Below are positions 1-7,686 of a DNA stretch of 13,889 bases, one piece after another; the first letter of the stretch is position 1, and the number at the start of each line of letters is the position of its first letter. This DNA is from an uncultured Clostridia bacterium (GTDB lineage Bacteria > Bacillota > Clostridia > UBA1381). The stretch is from NCBI GenBank assembly GCA_910579415.1, contig CAJTUY010000046.1:1-13889 (forward strand), given 5' to 3'. A program made the position numbers and the translations under genes. The notes beneath the pieces were generated by a model that saw nothing but the letters and a program-made list of their open reading frames with translations, was not told the DNA's origin and made no database searches.

Positions 1-860
1 TCTATATATCCCTTGCGTATTCCCTTTTCAAGCGCATATGCAAACATACATGTACAGGTTGATTCCTGATAGTTATCACTTCGGCGGTTATCCATAACCT
101 GATACCATACGCCGTCATTATCCTGATATTTTACGACATTTGAAATCGCCTTATTAAACAGTTCTGTCAGCGTTTTATATCCGCTATGCTCCATCGGAAT
201 AAAGTCAAGCGCGTCCACAAGCGCCATGCAGAACCAGCCTACCGACCTTCCCCACACATTCAATGAACGTCCTGTTGTCTTATCCGCCCAAAACGCTTCT
301 TTCGACTCGTCGCACGCATGAGCATACAGACCGCAGCGAGGCTCGTACGTAAGCCTTTCGGCATTTACAAACTGATTTACAACATCGTCAAACTTTTCAA
401 AATGATTAAATTCCTTAGCGTACTGCGCGCTGAACGGCTCACCCATAAACAAACCGTCAAGCCATACCTGATTAGGATAAATCTGCTTATGCCAGAAGGT
501 TCCCGACTTTGTACGCGGCTGAATTTCAAACTGCGAAGCCAACAGTTCAATTGCCTTCTTATACTTTTCCTCTCCTGTTTCATGATACAGATAGAACAGA
601 TTTTTACCATTATTTATATGGTCTATATTCCTTACTTCGGGATTATACGTTTTTATTGTTCCCTCATCGGTTATGAAATAGTCCATACTGTTTTTTATAT
701 AATCATAATATTTTTTATCGCCGCATTCTTTATATACAGCTTCAAAGCCTTTCAAACAAAGTCCCGCATCATACTGCCACTTAATGCTGAGTATCTCTCC
801 GAAGTCCTCCATTATTGTATCACACAGCTTTTTAGCCGTATCCATCAATTGTTTTGACAT
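1..860 (-). CDS. GH105 unsaturated rhamnogalacturonyl/galacturonyl hydrolase, C-terminus cut by the window edge
   Basis: Reading the minus strand from an ATG at 860 gives 286 residues without a stop, running off the left edge; family members are usually 350-380 residues, so the last quarter is missing. GH105 enzymes (YteR, YesR) hydrolyse the terminal unsaturated galacturonic acid from oligomers left by pectin and rhamnogalacturonan lyases. What is seen: WLDGLFMGEPF at 133-143, where Asp135 matches the catalytic Asp of the family (D143 in YteR); YAHACD at 179-184; WGRSVGWFCMALVDAL at 203-218, a hallmark GH105 helix of the (alpha/alpha)6 barrel; and WYQVMD at 252-257. There is no signal peptide, so it should act in the cytoplasm. 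AAGGAG lies 8 bases before the ATG and an extended -10 lies further upstream. It is divergent from the LUD-YesL-esterase unit. The family is near certain; the exact substrate (rhamnogalacturonan or homogalacturonan oligomers) is not. Confidence 0.93.
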   Translation of the reverse strand, partial: MSKQLMDTAKKLCDTIMEDFGEILSIKWQYDAGLCLKGFEAVYKECGDKKYYDYIKNSMDYFITDEGTIKTYNPEVRNIDHINNGKNLFYLYHETGEEKYKKAIELLASQFEIQPRTKSGTFWHKQIYPNQVWLDGLFMGEPFSAQYAKEFNHFEKFDDVVNQFVNAERLTYEPRCGLYAHACDESKEAFWADKTTGRSLNVWGRSVGWFCMALVDALDFIPMEHSGYKTLTELFNKAISNVVKYQDNDGVWYQVMDNRRSDNYQESTCTCMFAYALEKGIRKGYI

Positions 861-889
861 TACATTTCTCCTTTTTATTTTTCAATTAC

Positions 890-898
890 ATTATAGCA
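890..898 (-). promoter_or_regulatory. Extended -10 promoter for the GH105 gene
   Basis: On the minus strand the sequence TGCTATAAT lies about 30 bases before the GH105 start codon. It combines a perfect TATAAT with the TGn extension that lets sigma-A promoters work with a poor -35. The hexamer 17 bases upstream, TATCAT, is a weak -35 match. Inferred from sequence only. Confidence 0.55.
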
Positions 899-968
899 GA
901 ATTTAATATGAAATGATATGTTTTTTTTGTTATTTAATACAGATTTATTATTTTGTTTAACTATGGTC

Positions 969-997
969 TTGTAAATACCGATACTTTATTTTATAAT
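969..997 (+). promoter_or_regulatory. Sigma-A type promoter for the LUD-YesL-esterase unit
   Basis: TTGTAA at 969-974 and TATAAT at 992-997 are separated by exactly 17 bases, the best sigma-70/A spacing. Transcription would start near 1004, just before the AGGAGG at 1011-1016, giving a leader of only about 20 bases. A second TATAAT at 1003-1008 is too close to the ribosome site to be the functional -10. With the minus-strand promoter at 890-898 it makes a compact divergent control region. No clear operator was found. Confidence 0.55.
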
Positions 998-1024
998 TAT
1001 TCTATAATACAGGAGGTTTTAATC

Positions 1025-1669
1025 ATGGATAATGTACAAAAATGGTCTTACCGGTTAAAGGCTAAAGAAATGGTTGATATTTTAAATTCAAAGAATTTTA
1101 ATGCGATTTACGCGGAAGACGCGGCGGAGGCAAAAAGAATTTTTCTTGAACTTATGCCTGAGGGTGCAAGCGTTGCGGTAGGAGGCAGCGTTACTCTTAA
1201 ACAGACAGGTATTATGGAGGAAATAGAAAGCGGACGATATAATTTTTACGACCGCTTCCACTGTGAAAGCGTTGCGGCAATGCACGACGTATACCGTGAA
1301 AGCTACAAGGCTGACTATATGGTTGCAAGCTCAAATGCAATTACAAGGGAAGGTCAGCTTGTAAATATCGACTGTGTAGGCAACCGCGCAAGTCAGATTG
1401 CCTTCGGTCCTAAAAAGGTTATTATTGTTGTAGGCGTAAATAAAATTGTAGACACTATGGAGGACGGAATTAAGCGCGCAAAATCAATTGCGCCGTTAAA
1501 TGCCAAAAGAATACGACATAAAACGCCATGCGCTACCGATGACTGCTGCACCTGCTCAAACTGCGAGGGGCAGCCGAGAATGTGTAATTTTATCGGCATA
1601 GTTGACGGTTGTTTTCATTTCCCAAAGCGTATTACAGTAATTATGGTTGCAGAGGAGCTGGGATATTAA
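1025..1669 (+). CDS. LUD-domain (LutC/YkgG-type, DUF162) lactate-utilisation-family protein
   Basis: This 214-residue protein belongs to the LUD superfamily, whose best known members are LutB and LutC of the L-lactate oxidation complex. Visible family features are VAVGGSVTLKQTGI at 50-63, YMVASSNAITREGQLVNID at 98-116, GNRASQIAFGPKKVIIVVGVNKIV at 119-142 in two parts, and a closing VAEELGY. A cysteine cluster at 169-187 (C169, C174, C175, C177, C180, C187) is typical of the single-domain clostridial subgroup and might bind metal or an iron-sulphur cluster, though this is not established here. The ATG at 1025 is chosen because AGGAGG lies 8 bases upstream and alignment to family starts fits; an earlier ATG in frame at 953 lies before the promoter. 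The stop is one base before the YesL-family start. Its role in a pectin locus is unknown; no LutA or LutB partner lies nearby. Confidence 0.88.
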   Translation: MDNVQKWSYRLKAKEMVDILNSKNFNAIYAEDAAEAKRIFLELMPEGASVAVGGSVTLKQTGIMEEIESGRYNFYDRFHCESVAAMHDVYRESYKADYMVASSNAITREGQLVNIDCVGNRASQIAFGPKKVIIVVGVNKIVDTMEDGIKRAKSIAPLNAKRIRHKTPCATDDCCTCSNCEGQPRMCNFIGIVDGCFHFPKRITVIMVAEELGY

Positions 1670-1670
1670 A

Positions 1671-2567
1671 ATGGGCATTTTTAACAGCAATTATTCAAAA
1701 CCCGGACCCGGCGTATACAAGGACTCGCCCAAGAAAAAGGGACTGAGCCTGTTTTATGAGTTATTTTTCAGAAAATTCTGGAAGCTTATACAACTGAACC
1801 TATTATATATACTTACTCTCATTCCGACCTTTGCTATTGTATTTATACTGTCAGGAATGGTTTCAAATAAGCTCGGCATAAACGCGGATACACTCGGACA
1901 GTTCATGGAGCTGAATGAAGTAGATGCCGCGCGCATTTCCATAACTATGGATTTATTGACGCGCCTTTTTATATCGCTTTTCTTTACAATTTTCTGGGGA
2001 GGCGGTCCGGCGACTGCAGGTTTTGTATATATTCTTCGCTCTTTTGTATGGGAGGACAGCGTATTTATGGCAAGCGACTTTTTTAAGCATATTAAATCCA
2101 ACTTTAAGCAGTCGCTTATTGTATGGATAATTGATATTCTTGCATTCACTGTAATGTGCTACGCCTACTTTTTCTACGGTTCTATGCCCGGCTTTATGTA
2201 TTTATTGAAATATGTTATACTTGTGCTTGCATTTTTCTATACAATGCTTCATTTATATCTGTACCATCTGCTTGTGACATACAAACTGACAATCGGCAAG
2301 CTTTATAAGAATTCAGCCCTGTTCGCGCTGTCCGCGCTTCCGTATACGGCGCTTACAATAGTGATAACCGCGTTTTTAATTCTTATATTACCCGCTATCG
2401 GCTTCACCGCTCAGATTGACCAACTTGCTGTATTTTTCACCACTGCGGTATTTATATTCATAGTCCTGCTGATGTTTTCGGTATGCGGATTTATTATTGA
2501 ATTTAATGCCTGCGCACAGATAAAAAAATATATCAGGGAGGATACGGACGTTGAACGAAATGAATAA
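1671..2567 (+). CDS. YesL family (DUF624) integral membrane protein
   Basis: The product has 298 residues and about five or six hydrophobic segments, near 41-64, 96-120, 149-170, 177-203, 216-246 and 255-280. The N-terminus (FNSNYSKPGPGV at 4-15, then a lysine-rich stretch and LFFRKFWKLIQLN at 31-43) and the central GGPATAGFVYILRSF at 111-125 followed by DFFKHIKSNFKQS at 136-148 are characteristic of DUF624/YesL. In Bacillus subtilis yesL sits at the head of the rhamnogalacturonan yes cluster; in other Firmicutes relatives lie beside sugar ABC transporters. The molecular function is not established; a helper role in uptake or sensing is inferred from context. The ATG at 1671 is preferred over an in-frame ATG at 1647, which lies inside the LUD gene and precedes GAGGAG (1652-1657). 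The last 17 bases overlap the next gene. Confidence 0.9.
   Translation: MGIFNSNYSKPGPGVYKDSPKKKGLSLFYELFFRKFWKLIQLNLLYILTLIPTFAIVFILSGMVSNKLGINADTLGQFMELNEVDAARISITMDLLTRLFISLFFTIFWGGGPATAGFVYILRSFVWEDSVFMASDFFKHIKSNFKQSLIVWIIDILAFTVMCYAYFFYGSMPGFMYLLKYVILVLAFFYTMLHLYLYHLLVTYKLTIGKLYKNSALFALSALPYTALTIVITAFLILILPAIGFTAQIDQLAVFFTTAVFIFIVLLMFSVCGFIIEFNACAQIKKYIREDTDVERNE
2536..2541 (+). promoter_or_regulatory. Ribosome binding site that selects a TTG start
   Basis: GGGAGG lies 9 bases before TTG at 2551 and 18 bases before the in-frame ATG at 2560. The spacing favours the TTG. The site is inside the YesL-family coding region, so translation of the esterase is probably coupled to that of its upstream neighbour. 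Confidence 0.65.
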
Positions 2568-3585
2568 ACTTCTTCAGGAAGAACTCGGCAAAATATCATT
2601 TGATGAAATCGCCTTAAAAAACAAATCTGCCGACACTGTAACTACGGATTTGAATTTATATGACGGACGCAATACTCAGTTTGGATATGCCGACATAGTA
2701 TGGAAAAGCGACAAACCCGAAACAGTAAGCCCGTCAGGATTTGTTATGTGTCCAAAGTCGGCACAGGATGTCACGCTGACAGCCACTTTTACTTATCAGG
2801 ATTATCCCGATTTGACAGGCACCGCAACATTTAATATTACTGTTTTGCCCTGTGCCGTTTCCAACGCATCAAGCAAACCTGATACTGACAAAATACGCAT
2901 ATTCATTGCAGGCGACTCCACCGCTTGTAATTATCCGCATGAGGGAGAAAATAACCGTTTCCCTCAGACAGGCTGGGGACAGGTTTTCGGTGAAATGTTT
3001 AATGATGAAATAATTGTTGTAAACTGTGCCAGAAGCGGCAGAAGCTCAAAGAGTTTTTTAACAGAAGAAAATTTTCGTTTTATATGTGATAATATTCAAA
3101 AAGGAGATTATTTGTTCATACAGTTTGCGCACAACGACTGTAAGGCTGAGGATTTACAGCGTTATACATCTCCGAATGACAACTCGTATCAGGAATGTAT
3201 TTATAAATTTATAAACGCTGCGCAAAAGGTCGGCGCATCCCCTGTGCTATGCACATCAATTACACGTAATCTGCCGTTGGATACAACTCTTGTTCCCTAT
3301 GGTAACGCTCTGAAAGAAATCGGCATGAAAGAAAACATTCCTGTAATCGACTTATACAGATGCACTAATTCACTGCTTAACAGCGGAATACAGGATTTTT
3401 ATATGCGCCTTAGTCCTCGCGATAAACACTTTATGGATAATCCTGAATTTATACATTCACAGTATTATGAAAACGGCAGTATCGATAACACGCATCTTAA
3501 CATTAACGGCGCATATGCAATTGCAAAAATGGCGGCTGAGGAATTAAAAAATTTAAATCATCCTCTTGCCGAATATCTCAGATAA
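2551..3585 (+). CDS. SGNH/GDSL hydrolase, rhamnogalacturonan acetylesterase-like (CE12 type), with an N-terminal atrophied Ig domain
   Basis: The 344-residue protein has two parts. Residues about 5-100 look like an atrophied bacterial Ig (aBig) domain: VTTDLNL at 30-36, IVWKSDKPETVS at 49-60, VTLTATFTYQD at 74-84, FNITVLP at 94-100. Residues 114-340 are an SGNH hydrolase: block I FIAGDSTACNY with nucleophile Ser123, GWGQ at 141-144, block II Gly163 in ARSGRSSKSF, block III HND at 194-196, and block V DNTHLN with Asp312 and His315. This pattern matches YesT/RhgT rhamnogalacturonan acetylesterases, which remove acetyl groups from rhamnogalacturonan I fragments. There is no signal peptide, and an in-frame stop at 2521-2523 rules out a longer N-terminus, so it should be cytoplasmic. 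It starts at TTG 2551, overlaps the YesL gene by 17 bases, and ends in a terminator. Substrate is inferred from family and context. Confidence 0.88.
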   Translation: MNEMNKLLQEELGKISFDEIALKNKSADTVTTDLNLYDGRNTQFGYADIVWKSDKPETVSPSGFVMCPKSAQDVTLTATFTYQDYPDLTGTATFNITVLPCAVSNASSKPDTDKIRIFIAGDSTACNYPHEGENNRFPQTGWGQVFGEMFNDEIIVVNCARSGRSSKSFLTEENFRFICDNIQKGDYLFIQFAHNDCKAEDLQRYTSPNDNSYQECIYKFINAAQKVGASPVLCTSITRNLPLDTTLVPYGNALKEIGMKENIPVIDLYRCTNSLLNSGIQDFYMRLSPRDKHFMDNPEFIHSQYYENGSIDNTHLNINGAYAIAKMAAEELKNLNHPLAEYLR

Positions 3586-3612
3586 AAAACACCTGCTTAA
3601 GCAGGTGTTTTT
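3585..3612. terminator. Bidirectional intrinsic terminator between convergent genes
   Basis: A perfect palindrome: a 12-bp stem (AAAAACACCTGC paired with GCAGGTGTTTTT) around a TTAA loop. It has an A-run on the left and a T-run on the right, so it can end transcription from both sides. The left arm begins on the last base of the esterase stop codon, and the right arm ends 5 bases before the stop codon of the GH116-like gene. Confidence 0.88.
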
Positions 3613-3617
3613 ATTTG

Positions 3618-6600
3618 TTATATTTTTGGTTTCATATTTTCAAGACTATCCCATACAAAAACTTCTACTCTGAAGGCGCTATCATCAAAATTCCCATCTG
3701 GTTTAATGCTCTGACTTCCCTTTTTAAGCTCCGTATTTTCCTTGACTGATAAACTTTCCAGAATACCCTCTGAATTGTATGCCGCAAATACTACTGCCGC
3801 ATTGCAGTCCTCTGCTATTGTGATTTCAGCCTGCCTGTCAGTTTTATTATATTTTGCCGACTGATTTACTGTCTGCGGCACAAGCTTTACAGCGTATAAA
3901 TCAGGCAGCCACGTTGTACTGTTATAGAACGTAATTTCTCCATTATAGTCCTTATTTACTGTAATTTCAGCCTCGTGCATAATCAGCTTATTTGTTGCAA
4001 AAGCATACTTCTTAATCGGAGAAACTGTTACACTGCTGTCAGTATCATTTATAAACGTAATTTCAATATCATTTTTGTTGCCGCCGATATAATAAAACGT
4101 GTACTTACCCTCAGGCAGTTTTATACCTTCTATTACAGGCTTTACGTTATAATCTGCGCCGTTATCCTTTATTCCGATATAGTTTACCATCGAATTTGTA
4201 TATGTACCTGAGATTTTACTGCTGTCATCACTGTCCGCAAACTGAGCGCGCACCGTATCGCTTACGCCATCGGCAAATGCAAATACATCATCGTTTGAGT
4301 TTGACCTTGCCTTTTTTGCGCCTGTACTGTATTTTGTAATGTCAAAATATCCTGTACCGTCAGGGTGATTGTCAGATGTGCCTGCATAAGTATATTCATT
4401 TATTGTCTTATCAGGAGCTTTGGTCGGAGGAGGAGTTTGATTTCCGTCCCCAAAATCCTCATCCATATTATATAAATGCAGTTCGTATATTGACCAATAC
4501 TTAGCCGCCGAAGTACCTGTCTGACATATTTTTATATAGCGCGCCTGCTGTCGTACAAAGGTAATCTCATTATCTCCGTGCGTTCCCTGTCCAGACGCGA
4601 TTTTTTCTCCGTAATTTTTACCGTCAGCAGACGTGTAAATCTCATATTGTCTTGGGTAATCGTCAAGCGAGCGCATGATGATTTTGTTAAACTCCCGTAC
4701 CTCGCCCAAATCAAGGATATACCATTCATTTCCTGTCTGATATGACGAATTCCAGCGTGTCGCGCTGTCGCGGTCAAACGCGCTTGAGGCAGCGCTGCTG
4801 TTATGCGACGCTTTTGCTGTCCAGTTTTTATTCGAAATCTGATATTTGTAGTCAAAAACAAAGCTGTCTATATCCGCAAGTTCCGAGCTTTCCTGATTAT
4901 TTGTGCGAAAACGGAATACAACATTATGTGTGCCACTTATAACCGTGTTAAGCTCATAGGTGATTGTTTGCCACTCGCCGTTTGTATTCGGTATTTGAAG
5001 TTCCTGCACGGTTTCTCCGCTTACAAGTCCAAGCGCAAGTTCAATGTATGATTCCTTATTGCTTCTGACCGTAAGTGTAATTGACTTTGCTCCGTCCTCA
5101 AAGCCTACGCCGTCATATTTGACATAATCCTGGTCGTCACATTCAGTAATGAATTTCACTCCGTTTTCCTCTGCCACGCTGACACCGCCGAAACCCGAAT
5201 ACTTTTCAGCCTCAATAGTTCTGTAAGCGCTCATTTCAGCCGTTGCAGGCGGAATATCAATATCATCAGGCTTTTCGGGGTCTGCCGGCGGTTCCTGCCC
5301 CACATCTCCCGACGTTATAATGTTTATGCCGTCACTTGTAACAGCCGCGTTATATTCAACGGCAAGTTCCTTCGTATATCCCTCGCCTATGCGTTCAAAC
5401 GGATAAGACACACCGTTAATCGTCACCTCAGCATTTTCACCGAAATTATCCTCTAAATACAGTGTTCCGACATATGTTTCATTCTCCGGCTTAAAGGTAA
5501 TATTCTTATTCTGGTATGCCCTGCTTCCCTCGTCTGCGGTTTCAACACAGCTTATCGTTCCCCAGCCTTCAGGCGAAATATATGCGGCATTCGTCATTTT
5601 ATGCTCCATTTCAGGCAAAAGCTTTGGCGTAAGCCAAAGTTCATTACTTGCCGCGTTACGGTGATAACCTATTACTTCATAGTAGTTTCTCCATATTGCA
5701 GGAATTGATATATACTGCTTATCGCCGCTTATACTGTTAGACGCGTAATTTGCAGTAGTGACGGCAGGCAGTATATCAAGAGGGTGATTAAATACATAAT
5801 TTCTGTTTTTAAACTGTCTATTATATGAATCCTTCTGCATAGCCTCATACTGATTCTGTCTTTGTGTCTGGAGCAGCAGTCCGCCGTAATGGGTGAGAAT
5901 ATACGGCGTCCATTCGTCATATGTACCGCTCGGATAGCCGAGTGTTTTATACAAAGGGTGATAATAACTGTCAAGACTGTTTATAACATAATCTGTTTCC
6001 TCCTGAGTCCATATTTGTCCGAGCTTCAGATGAATAGCCAGCCACTGACCTGCAAAATATGACTCGGAAATACGACCTGTCGGAAAATTATCTGTTAAGT
6101 ATTTCGCTCTATACGACTCCCTGACAGTATCAAATGCCGTCTGATATTGCTCTTTAAGTGCGTCCTCGCCGAATTTATCACATAATACCGTCATTATTTT
6201 ATACGCTACTGCCGACACGCTCGTATTAAACGCATTGGGGTCACCGCCCGCGTCATATGAATTTTCCGAATTTTTAAAGACGTACGGATACTGCGGGTCA
6301 CCGTAAACCTCCACCTGGTCAAAGATGCGCTGTCCTGCCTTTTTCATATAGCTCCAAAACCATTGCAGTTTTTCCTCATCGCCCGTCTGCTGATACAGCT
6401 CATACACCGATATAATCAAACCACAGTTGAGGTCAACCCATTTATCCACTTTTCTGTAATCCTCGTGTTCGGTATCGTCCCAAGAAACAAGCTTATATTT
6501 AATGCTTGTATCCGCCATATAATTGAAGTCGTGATGTATCTGACCGTCATTACGCTGTGTACGCGCCCAATATTCAAGTTCCTGCCACGCAAACTCAGGG

Positions 6601-7655
6601 ATTAGATACCCTATAATCTGACGCGCGTGCCACATCTGGTCCATCGTTCCGAAACAGGTCCATTCTCCCTCCGCAAACGCAGTCCTTCCGTCTGTTTTGT
6701 AAATAGAATTATTACTTATATTCGCAAGCGAATTAAGACACTGATTTATATACCACTGCGGCATATCAGAAGAACGCATAGTGCCTACAAGCTTATCGGC
6801 ATTTGCTTTAAGCGTATCAAAATTGCCAAGTCCCAATTCAGCTATATCCGCACTGTTAGTATATTTACTTAAATAATAAGCTCCGTCAGGGTCAGAATTA
6901 TCGTACCACGACACAACAAATTTTATCTTTTTACTTTCATTTGCCGACAGCTTCACTTTAACCGCCGTTCTGTTCTGAGTTCCCGAAACAGTATTGGAAC
7001 ATTCTCCCTCTGTAAAAAATCCGTTATCACTTCCAACAGTAAGAATACCGTCCTCACTATCCGCAAATACAGACCATTTTGACGAAGTAAAACCCTTACC
7101 TGCCACATACTGCGCGCTGCCCGATGAAATATCCCATAATAGCGCTGCTGCCGCTTGTGCTTCAGAAGTATTGGTGTTTGTCAGCGTCATTTCATAAAAA
7201 GCATACGGCATACTCATATTGTCATAATTAACACTGTCCAGCGGTGAAAATGCTTTCAGCATTATTTCTACACCGTTTACTGTCCCGAAATTCACTATAT
7301 GTTCAGGCCATATCGCGTCATCATCATACCTGCCGTCTGTTTTAACCGCTGTCATTTTATCGGCAGTTTCCTTCTTTCCTCCTGCTTCCGTATATAATTG
7401 AAAACATGACCTTCCCACTGGTTTATAATCATTCTGGTCGGCAGGAGCCATTGTTATTGCGGCAAAGCTGCCATTCTGCGCGTTAAACTTAACCGCACCT
7501 GCGCCAAAGCCGCCAAGCGGCGTACCTGTGGTTCCGTCCACCTGCTCATAGCGTGTACCGTTAACAAGCATATCAGCCATAACATTAGGCACTGCCGCTG
7601 ACAGCATTGCAGCTGAAAGCACTGCGCTTACACATTTTTTTGATATTGAAGTCAT
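3618..7655 (-). CDS. Secreted GH116-like glycosidase with CBM6, F5/8 type C and two further C-terminal modules
   Basis: A 1345-residue exported protein. Residues 1-27 are a signal peptide (KK, hydrophobic core, likely cleavage after VMA). Residues about 34-780 resemble GH116 (beta-glucosidase/beta-xylosidase/glucosylceramidase; DUF608): the N-terminal GTPLGGFGAGAVKF at 44-57, FAEGEWTCFGTMDQMWHA at 327-344 with Glu329 or Glu331 as candidate nucleophile, NSYDAG at 465-470 with Asp468 as candidate acid/base, and AGQWLA at 535-540. Residues 813-936 look like CBM6 (YRTIEAEKYSGFGG, DYVKYDGVGF), 941-1062 an F5/8 type C/CBM32 domain (RWNSSYQTGNEWYILDLG), then a PPPTKAP linker, a beta-rich module at about 1085-1260, and a C-terminal module at 1262-1345 ending FVWDSLENMKP. 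No LPXTG motif or SLH repeat is seen. Catalytic residues are assigned by recalled family pattern, not alignment. The substrate is unknown; a plant-cell-wall beta-glycoside is inferred from context. The start has AAAGGG 9 bases upstream. Confidence 0.82.
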   Translation of the reverse strand: MTSISKKCVSAVLSAAMLSAAVPNVMADMLVNGTRYEQVDGTTGTPLGGFGAGAVKFNAQNGSFAAITMAPADQNDYKPVGRSCFQLYTEAGGKKETADKMTAVKTDGRYDDDAIWPEHIVNFGTVNGVEIMLKAFSPLDSVNYDNMSMPYAFYEMTLTNTNTSEAQAAAALLWDISSGSAQYVAGKGFTSSKWSVFADSEDGILTVGSDNGFFTEGECSNTVSGTQNRTAVKVKLSANESKKIKFVVSWYDNSDPDGAYYLSKYTNSADIAELGLGNFDTLKANADKLVGTMRSSDMPQWYINQCLNSLANISNNSIYKTDGRTAFAEGEWTCFGTMDQMWHARQIIGYLIPEFAWQELEYWARTQRNDGQIHHDFNYMADTSIKYKLVSWDDTEHEDYRKVDKWVDLNCGLIISVYELYQQTGDEEKLQWFWSYMKKAGQRIFDQVEVYGDPQYPYVFKNSENSYDAGGDPNAFNTSVSAVAYKIMTVLCDKFGEDALKEQYQTAFDTVRESYRAKYLTDNFPTGRISESYFAGQWLAIHLKLGQIWTQEETDYVINSLDSYYHPLYKTLGYPSGTYDEWTPYILTHYGGLLLQTQRQNQYEAMQKDSYNRQFKNRNYVFNHPLDILPAVTTANYASNSISGDKQYISIPAIWRNYYEVIGYHRNAASNELWLTPKLLPEMEHKMTNAAYISPEGWGTISCVETADEGSRAYQNKNITFKPENETYVGTLYLEDNFGENAEVTINGVSYPFERIGEGYTKELAVEYNAAVTSDGINIITSGDVGQEPPADPEKPDDIDIPPATAEMSAYRTIEAEKYSGFGGVSVAEENGVKFITECDDQDYVKYDGVGFEDGAKSITLTVRSNKESYIELALGLVSGETVQELQIPNTNGEWQTITYELNTVISGTHNVVFRFRTNNQESSELADIDSFVFDYKYQISNKNWTAKASHNSSAASSAFDRDSATRWNSSYQTGNEWYILDLGEVREFNKIIMRSLDDYPRQYEIYTSADGKNYGEKIASGQGTHGDNEITFVRQQARYIKICQTGTSAAKYWSIYELHLYNMDEDFGDGNQTPPPTKAPDKTINEYTYAGTSDNHPDGTGYFDITKYSTGAKKARSNSNDDVFAFADGVSDTVRAQFADSDDSSKISGTYTNSMVNYIGIKDNGADYNVKPVIEGIKLPEGKYTFYYIGGNKNDIEITFINDTDSSVTVSPIKKYAFATNKLIMHEAEITVNKDYNGEITFYNSTTWLPDLYAVKLVPQTVNQSAKYNKTDRQAEITIAEDCNAAVVFAAYNSEGILESLSVKENTELKKGSQSIKPDGNFDDSAFRVEVFVWDSLENMKPKI

Positions 7656-7686
7656 TATTATCTACCCTTTCCATAATTATTATCTA
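7654..7686. repeat. 11-bp direct repeat at the start of the GH116-like gene
   Basis: ATTATTATCTA occurs at 7654-7664 and again at 7676-7686, with starts 22 bases apart, about two helical turns. The first copy overlaps the start codon region and the second lies upstream of the ribosome site. The spacing would suit a protein binding two half-sites on one face of the DNA, but the motif is AT-rich and could be chance. Confidence 0.4.

Noticed and set aside
318..857. A 179-codon plus-strand open frame
   Set aside because: It lies antisense to the GH105 gene, whose protein has clear family motifs. The plus frame gives a low-complexity hydrophobic product with no family match that I recognise.
1003..1008. 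TATAAT at 1003-1008 as the -10 of the LUD promoter
   Set aside because: Transcription would then begin inside the ribosome binding site and no -35 lies at the right distance. TATAAT at 992-997 has TTGTAA 17 bases upstream.
953..1669. A longer LUD protein starting at ATG 953
   Set aside because: That ATG lies upstream of the probable promoter and lacks a ribosome site. ATG 1025 has AGGAGG at the right distance and matches the usual family start.
1647..1670. An earlier start for the YesL-family protein
   Set aside because: It would add eight residues inside the LUD gene. The DUF624 N-terminal pattern begins at ATG 1671 and GAGGAG lies between the two.
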